Shown: positions 59,196-64,000 of the stretch, one piece after another
How positions within the stretch are numbered: position 1 is the first letter of the stretch
Layout of the letters: every line of letters begins with the position of its first letter
Origin: Streptomyces cathayae
Lineage (GTDB): Bacteria > Actinomycetota > Actinomycetes > Streptomycetales > Streptomycetaceae
Direction of reading: 5' to 3'
Length of the DNA: 64,000 bases
Assembly (NCBI RefSeq): GCF_029760955.1
Contig: NZ_CP121682.1
Coordinates: forward strand, 4,464,001 to 4,528,000
Notes under the pieces: model-generated
Told to the model about the DNA's origin: nothing
Database searches by the model: none
What the model saw: the letters and a program-made list of their open reading frames with translations, nothing else
Made by a program: the position numbers and the translations under genes

Positions 59196-60836
59196 ATGAC
59201 CATAGGTTCGGACGCGGTACCTCCCCCCACAGCGAGCATCAGCCTGCGCGAGTTGCTGATGGCACTGGGTGATGCGCTGTTGGAGGTGCAGGCGGCTCCC
59301 GCCGGACTGGACGTCGAGATCCGCAGCGTCGCCCTGCTCGACCCCGAGGACCCGCCGGTCACCCGGCCGGGCGAACTGGTTCTCGTCATCGGTGCCCGCG
59401 GCCGGGCCGCCTATCCCGCGCTGCGGGCCGCCGGGCGCGACGGAGCCGCCGGCGTCGTGGTCAAACTGGACGGCCCCGGCCAGGCCGCGGCCCTCAGCGA
59501 GACCGCCGCCGAGGCCGGGGTCGCCCTGCTCTCGCTGCGCGGCGAAGCGCGCTGGGAACAGGTGAACACGCTGGCCCGCGCCGCCCTCGACGACGTGCCG
59601 CCGGGCCTCCCGGGCGAAGGGGCCGAGGAGGGCGACCTGTTCTCGCTCGCGCAGACCACCGCCATCCTCACCAACGGCATCGTCAGCATCGAGGACGCCG
59701 CCCACCGGGTGCTGGCGTACTCCCGCTCCACCGACTCCGACGAGATCGACGACCTGCGGCGGCGCTCCATCCTCGGCTGGCAGGGGCCGGAGCCGTACCT
59801 GGCGAAGCTGCGCGAGTGGGGCGTGTTCCAGAACCTGCACTCCAGCGACGAGGTGATCAGTATCGACAGCCACCCCGAGCTGGGGATCCGCCGTCGGCTC
59901 GCGGTGGCCGTGCGGTCCGGGGGCCGGCAACTGGGGACCATCTGGGTGCAGGAGGGCTCGACGCCCCTGTCCGAACACTCGGACCGGGCACTGCTGGGTG
60001 CGGCCCGGGTCGCCACGCTCCACCTGGTGCGCCGCCGCCGGGAGCTCTCGGAGGGACTGACGTTCACCCGGACCCTGCTGGCCGGACTGCTGGACGGGAA
60101 CACCGGGCCCCAGCCGCTGGCCACCCACCTGGGATTCGACGCGGCCCGCCCGGCCGCCGTCCTGGGCTTCTCGTACGAGACCGCGGATGTCGTCGCCGCC
60201 CCGGAACTGACCCACGCCGAGGTCACCAGCCTGATCTCCGTGCACATGGCCGCCCGGCATCGCAGTGCGCTGGTCACGCAGGCCGACTCCCGCATCTATG
60301 TGCTCCTGCCCCAGTTGCCGCGCAGCATCGACGTGGACACGTTGCGCGGCTGGGGCCAGGAGATCACCGACGCCGCAGGCCGCCATCTGGACCTGCCCCT
60401 GCGCGGCTCGGTCGGTTGCGTGGTGTCCGGGCTCGGGGACGTCCCGGAGTCACGGCGGGAGGCCGACCGCATCCTCGACGCCATGCTGGGGACCGACGTC
60501 CCCACCGCGGTCGCCGCACTGCCGGACATCCAGGCGGAAGTGCTGGTCAGTGAGCTGCTGACGCTGCTCTCCGTCCATCCCGAGATACGGGATCCACGGC
60601 TGACCGCCCTCCTCGAGCACGACAGCCGCAACCAGGGCCGCCTGGCGGAGACCGTCCTGACCTATCTGAATTCCTTCGGCGACGTACGGGCCGCCGCCGC
60701 CCAGCTGTATGTGCACCCCAACACGCTGCGCTACCGCATTCGCCGGGCCGAGGAGCTGACCGGTCTCGAACTGAGCCGTCCTGACCAGCGTCTGCTCGCC
60801 ATGCTCCAGCTGCGGCTGTCGCCGCCCACCGCCTGA
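59196..60836 (+). CDS. PucR family transcriptional regulator
   Basis: 546 residues. An N-terminal PucR sensor domain (about 15-130, LLDPEDPPVTRPGELVLVIG) is followed by a GAF-like middle with TTAILTNGIVSIEDAAHRVL, a GGDEF-like segment, and the C-terminal PucR HTH (LAETVLTYLNSFGDVRAAAA, LYVHPNTLRYRIRRAEELTG). It probably activates the permease gene downstream in response to a nitrogen compound. ATG 59196 is close to AGAGG; TAGCAT at 59161 could be a -10. Confidence 0.9.
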   Translation: MTIGSDAVPPPTASISLRELLMALGDALLEVQAAPAGLDVEIRSVALLDPEDPPVTRPGELVLVIGARGRAAYPALRAAGRDGAAGVVVKLDGPGQAAALSETAAEAGVALLSLRGEARWEQVNTLARAALDDVPPGLPGEGAEEGDLFSLAQTTAILTNGIVSIEDAAHRVLAYSRSTDSDEIDDLRRRSILGWQGPEPYLAKLREWGVFQNLHSSDEVISIDSHPELGIRRRLAVAVRSGGRQLGTIWVQEGSTPLSEHSDRALLGAARVATLHLVRRRRELSEGLTFTRTLLAGLLDGNTGPQPLATHLGFDAARPAAVLGFSYETADVVAAPELTHAEVTSLISVHMAARHRSALVTQADSRIYVLLPQLPRSIDVDTLRGWGQEITDAAGRHLDLPLRGSVGCVVSGLGDVPESRREADRILDAMLGTDVPTAVAALPDIQAEVLVSELLTLLSVHPEIRDPRLTALLEHDSRNQGRLAETVLTYLNSFGDVRAAAAQLYVHPNTLRYRIRRAEELTGLELSRPDQRLLAMLQLRLSPPTA

Positions 60837-61269
60837 TCCCGCCTCCTTCCGCATTGGTCGGTCGTACAGCCGATCGGGGTCGGGTTCGTCGAGCCGTACA
60901 AACACATCGCCTCACGGCCCCCCATACGCTTGCGCGAATTCATCTCCGCGAGTGATGCGGACCGGCTCTCGCACCGCCTCTCACGAGGAGACGGAGCACA
61001 GCGCCGACGTGCGATGACGACCCCATCATCGACACCGCATCCGTATATCGAACACCACCCCCCACATAGTGAACGGTTTCGAGAACTTCCAGGGTCACGG
61101 CCGACCCGTTGCCGAACCGGCCTGCTCGTTCCCGAACCGGTCTGCTCGTTCCCGCCGATCACGGGGTATCCGGAGATCCGGATCGCCGGTGATCGGAGAC
61201 CGGTGGCCCGGTGAACACGGCGGCCACTTCCGGCAAGACTCCCCAACCCCACTTTGGACGGATGTCGAC
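60837..61269 (+). other. 433-bp leader/promoter region of the permease gene
   Basis: No gene. It contains a 20-bp tandem duplication (CGAACCGGCCTGCTCGTTCC, 61113-61132 and 61133-61152, one mismatch) and an inverted repeat CCGATCAC (61155-61162) / GTGATCGG (61189-61196), all within 160 bases of the permease start. These are likely regulatory. Confidence 0.6.
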
Positions 61270-62730
61270 ATGACTGCACGCGCCCCTGACTCCCTGGCCA
61301 CGGCCACCACTCCACCGGCCGGTGACCCGCCCCCGGAGCAGTCGGGTCTGAAGGCCGGTCTCAAGAACCGCCATCTGTCCATGATCGCCATCGGCGGTGT
61401 GATCGGCGCCGGCCTCTTCGTGGGCTCCGCCTCCGGTATCGCCGCCGCCGGGCCCGGCATTCTGCTGTCGTACGCGCTGGTCGGAGCCCTGGTCGTCCTG
61501 GTGATGCGGATGCTCGGCGAGATGGCTGCGGCCAACCCGAGCTCCGGCTCCTTCTCCGCCTACGCGGACCGGGCGCTGGGCCGCTGGGCCGGGTTCTCGA
61601 TCGGCTGGCTGTACTGGTTCTTCTGGGTCGTCGTGCTCGCCGTGGAGGCGACCGCGGCCGCCGTGATCCTGGAAGGGTGGGTGCCGGCCGTACCGCAGTG
61701 GGCCTGGGCACTGATCGTGATGGTGGTCCTCACCGCCACGAACCTGCTCTCGGTCGGCTCCTTCGGCGAGTTCGAGTTCTGGTTCGCGGGCATCAAGGTC
61801 GTCGCCATCGCGGGCTTCATCGTCCTCGGCGGCCTGGCGGTCTTCGGTGTGCTGCCCGGCTCCGACCACGCCACCACGGGCTTCGCCAACCTCACCGCAC
61901 ACGGCGGCTTCCTGCCGCACGGGCCCGGAGCGATCCTCACCGGCATCCTGCTGGTCGTCTTCTCCTTCATGGGCAGCGAGATCGTCACCCTCGCCGCCGC
62001 CGAGTCCCCGGACGCGCAGCGGGCCGTCGCGAAGGCCACCAGGAGCGTGATCTGGCGGGTCGGCATCTTCTACGTCGGCTCGATCCTCGTGGTGGTCTCC
62101 CTGCTGCCCTGGAACGATCCCGCGATCCAGGAGAAGGGGTCGTACGTCGCGGCACTGAACTCCATCGGCATCCCGCACGCCGGCGAGATCATGAACTTCA
62201 TCGTGCTGACCGCCGTGCTGTCCTGCCTCAACTCCGGCCTCTACACCGCCTCCCGGATGGCCTTCTCCCTGGGCCAACGCGGCGACGCCCCGCGGTCCTT
62301 CGTACGGACCAACGCACAAGGTGTCCCACAGGCCGCGATCCTGGCTTCCGTGGCCTTCGGCTTCGTGGCGGTCGCCTTCAACTACCTGTGGCCGGACACG
62401 GTGTTCCAGTTCCTGCTGAACTCCTCGGGCGCGGTCGCGCTCTTCGTGTGGCTGGTCATCTGCTTCTCGCAGCTGCGGATGCGGGGGATCATCCTGCGCG
62501 AGAGCCCGGAGAAGCTCGTCGTCCGGATGTGGCTGTTCCCGTACCTGACATGGGTGGCGATCGGGATGATCTCGTTCGTGCTCGTCTACATGCTCACCGA
62601 CGGCAGGGAAGGCGGCGGACGGAGCCAGGTGCTGCTCTCCATGCTGGTGGCCGTGCTGGTGATCACGATCGCGTTGGTCCGGGAGCGGAGGCGCCCGAGA
62701 AGTACCGAGGACGCGGTCGCCCCCCGGTAG
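61270..62730 (+). CDS. APC-family amino acid permease (GABA permease-like)
   Basis: 486 residues with twelve predicted helices. The amino-acid permease signature is at the start (HLSMIAIGGVIGAGLFVGSA), then VVFSFMGSEIVTLAAAESPD and VLSCLNSGLYTASRMAFSLG, closest to GabP/AnsP-type transporters. Imports GABA or a related amino acid with H+ (family knowledge). ATG 61270 has GGACGG upstream. A PucR regulator precedes it. Its 3' end overlaps the opposite-strand lipid-kinase frame by 68 bases. Confidence 0.92.
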   Translation: MTARAPDSLATATTPPAGDPPPEQSGLKAGLKNRHLSMIAIGGVIGAGLFVGSASGIAAAGPGILLSYALVGALVVLVMRMLGEMAAANPSSGSFSAYADRALGRWAGFSIGWLYWFFWVVVLAVEATAAAVILEGWVPAVPQWAWALIVMVVLTATNLLSVGSFGEFEFWFAGIKVVAIAGFIVLGGLAVFGVLPGSDHATTGFANLTAHGGFLPHGPGAILTGILLVVFSFMGSEIVTLAAAESPDAQRAVAKATRSVIWRVGIFYVGSILVVVSLLPWNDPAIQEKGSYVAALNSIGIPHAGEIMNFIVLTAVLSCLNSGLYTASRMAFSLGQRGDAPRSFVRTNAQGVPQAAILASVAFGFVAVAFNYLWPDTVFQFLLNSSGAVALFVWLVICFSQLRMRGIILRESPEKLVVRMWLFPYLTWVAIGMISFVLVYMLTDGREGGGRSQVLLSMLVAVLVITIALVRERRRPRSTEDAVAPR

Positions 62731-64000
62731 CCGCCCCGGACCTCCACCCGGCGGTCCGGGCTCCCCGCCGTCCTCGGCGGGGAGCCGCCACCGGGACCGG
62801 ACGGCCCAGCGCCGACCGTGCCACGCGCGGCCAGTCGGCCGCCGCGCCGCTGCCCCGCCGTGCGTGCGGGCGGTCGCGCGGCACGCGGACCCGGAGCGCA
62901 CCGGGCGCGCTGCGGCACACCACGGGTGACGGCAGGACGACGTGCTCTCCGTCGATGCCGACCGGGAGGGTGTCCGTGCCGGCCTCGACGACGACCTCTT
63001 CGGCGGACAGCCGGACGAGCCCCCCGGAGCGCGGACCGCGCACGATGCGCGCGGCCTCGGCGGTGCTGCCGACCCGCACGCACACCAGGCCGAGGAGCCC
63101 CGAGTCCAGCCGCTCCCTGCGCCCCGGACGGGCCGCGTCCACGGCACGTCCGTAGGGGTTGTTGCTGACGAGCAGGGCCTGGAGCCCGTCGACGCGGGTC
63201 CGGCCGGTCCGTACCCGCAGCCTGAGCGCCTCCTCGCCGGTGAGGAGGCCGGGAAGGGCGCGCAGGGTCGTACGGGCCTTGGCGTCCCGGTACGCGGGGT
63301 CGGTGACGACGGACGCGTACGTCCCGAACGAGGCGTTGTTGACGAAGACCCGGTCCGCGGCGTACCCGAGGTCGACGCGGAGTTCGACGCCGTCCCCCAG
63401 GGCCCGCAGGGCGGCGGCCGGATCGTCGCGGTCGAGGCCGAGATCGAGGGCGAAGTGGTTGCGGGTGCCCGCGGGGATCACCACGAACGGCAGGTCGTGG
63501 CGTGCCGCGACCTCGGCGACCAGGGCCTGGGTGCCGTCGCCGCCCGCCACCGCCAGCAGATCGGCTCCCTCGGCGACGGCCTGCCGGGCCAGCTCGACGA
63601 CGTCCTGGCCCGCGTCGAGCAGGGCCACCCGGCAGCCCGCCGCCCGGGCCTTCTCCACCAGTTGGAAACGGCCCACCTTGCCGCCCCCGGAGTACGGGTT
63701 CATGAGCACCCAGGGGGTGTGGGGCGCCTCGATGACCGCCTGTTCGGAGGTGGGGTGATCCGGTGTCAGGGCCGTACGCGCCGTCGTGACGGCCAGCGCC
63801 CACAGGGCCAGGGACACCAGGGCCGGTCCCAGCAGGTCGAACGCGGCGTACAGGGCGAACACGGTGACCGGCGCGGCCACCGACAGGACCGCCCCGAGGA
63901 CACGGAGCACACCCGTGTGGGCCAGGGCCCACCACACGCCGACGGCGGCGAGCGCGAGCCCCGCGACGCCGACCAGGACCCACAGCACGCTCCGCAGACC
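62663..64000 (-). CDS. Diacylglycerol kinase-family lipid kinase (5' end outside window)
   Basis: At least 445 residues; the frame is open to the right edge, so the start is not seen. N-terminal membrane helices (VLVGVAGLALAAVGVWWALA, VLSVAAPVTVFALYAAFDLL) precede the DAGK catalytic domain: NPYSGGGKVGRF, the nucleotide loop AVAGGDGTQALVAEVA, IPAGTRNHFALDLGL. The C-terminal 70 residues are Arg/Gly-rich, read through the permease terminator and overlap that gene. The original stop may have been lost. Confidence 0.85.
   Translation of the reverse strand, partial: GLRSVLWVLVGVAGLALAAVGVWWALAHTGVLRVLGAVLSVAAPVTVFALYAAFDLLGPALVSLALWALAVTTARTALTPDHPTSEQAVIEAPHTPWVLMNPYSGGGKVGRFQLVEKARAAGCRVALLDAGQDVVELARQAVAEGADLLAVAGGDGTQALVAEVAARHDLPFVVIPAGTRNHFALDLGLDRDDPAAALRALGDGVELRVDLGYAADRVFVNNASFGTYASVVTDPAYRDAKARTTLRALPGLLTGEEALRLRVRTGRTRVDGLQALLVSNNPYGRAVDAARPGRRERLDSGLLGLVCVRVGSTAEAARIVRGPRSGGLVRLSAEEVVVEAGTDTLPVGIDGEHVVLPSPVVCRSAPGALRVRVPRDRPHARRGSGAAADWPRVARSALGRPVPVAAPRRGRRGARTAGWRSGAATGGRPRPRYFSGASAPGPTRS
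62759..62786 (+). terminator. 12-bp stem terminator after the permease gene
   Basis: GGCTCCCCGCCG (62759-62770), loop TCCT, exact complement (62775-62786). It lies inside the C-terminal extension of the convergent lipid-kinase frame. Confidence 0.75.

Noticed and set aside
1..64000. tRNA, rRNA or CRISPR arrays
   Set aside because: No T-loop/acceptor patterns, no rRNA-like sequence and no spaced direct-repeat arrays were seen by eye; a covariance search would be needed to exclude small RNAs.

Overview
The window is chromosomal DNA of a Streptomyces. It has very high GC with strong third-position GC bias, GGAGG-type ribosome binding sites, frequent GTG starts, and WhiB, STAS, RsbW-like ATPase and XRE-DUF5753/DUF397 families. 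It also carries the complete afsK / afsS / afsR global regulatory locus, with kbpA next to afsK and fbiC next to afsR, the order I recall from the SCO44xx region of S. coelicolor. The species cannot be named from the sequence. I saw no rRNA, tRNA or CRISPR array.

Layout. 0.1-9 kb: purU, an ECF-type sigma factor overlapping its zinc-finger anti-sigma gene, a STAS antagonist, an EF-hand protein, an ATP-binding regulator, a flavin monooxygenase and an acetyltransferase. 9-25 kb: two PPOX-fold flavin proteins, a TetR regulator, kbpA, afsK, a secreted protein, then on the minus strand afsR and afsS. These are followed by an F420 group (deazaflavin nitroreductase, LLM oxidoreductase, fbiC) and a Tat-exported PHP hydrolase. 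25-35 kb: a catalytically dead L,D-transpeptidase fold, a toxin-antitoxin pair with a frameshifted toxin, a degenerate ADP-ribosylglycohydrolase, a polytopic membrane protein, a PBP5-type carboxypeptidase with a huge acidic cytoplasmic region, a GPP34 protein and an XRE/DUF397 pair.

35-50 kb is accessory and decaying. It holds a 1.5 kb tnpB element with a ribbon-helix-helix passenger, inserted in the 3' end of a merR gene whose original end can be read on the far side. It also holds a truncated MFS gene, a secreted-protein gene split by an in-frame TAA, remnants of a Ca2+/H+ antiporter, of an IS701-like transposase and of a PaaI thioesterase, a second XRE/DUF397/ATPase module, and a coiled-coil + Mrr nuclease + TerD fusion with a small partner gene. 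50-58 kb: an MFS transporter, a TetR, an AlkD-like repair protein, then a stress module (MerR-like HTH, WhiB, SCO5918-like protein, frameshifted CBS protein, DEAD-box helicase, cold-shock protein). 58-64 kb: a PucR regulator, a GABA-type permease and a lipid kinase cut by the window edge.

Working together. KbpA, AfsK, AfsR and AfsS form the known cascade for secondary metabolism. The segment between afsR and afsS carries a PHO-box-like direct repeat of the type shared by AfsR and PhoP. FbiC supplies F420, which can serve the nearby LLM, DDN-like and possibly PPOX proteins. Two further themes recur. Short tandem repeats lie on, or directly after, the stop codons of at least seven genes. Palindromic operators sit inside readable promoters of the antitoxin gene and of the TetR gene at 40.4 kb.
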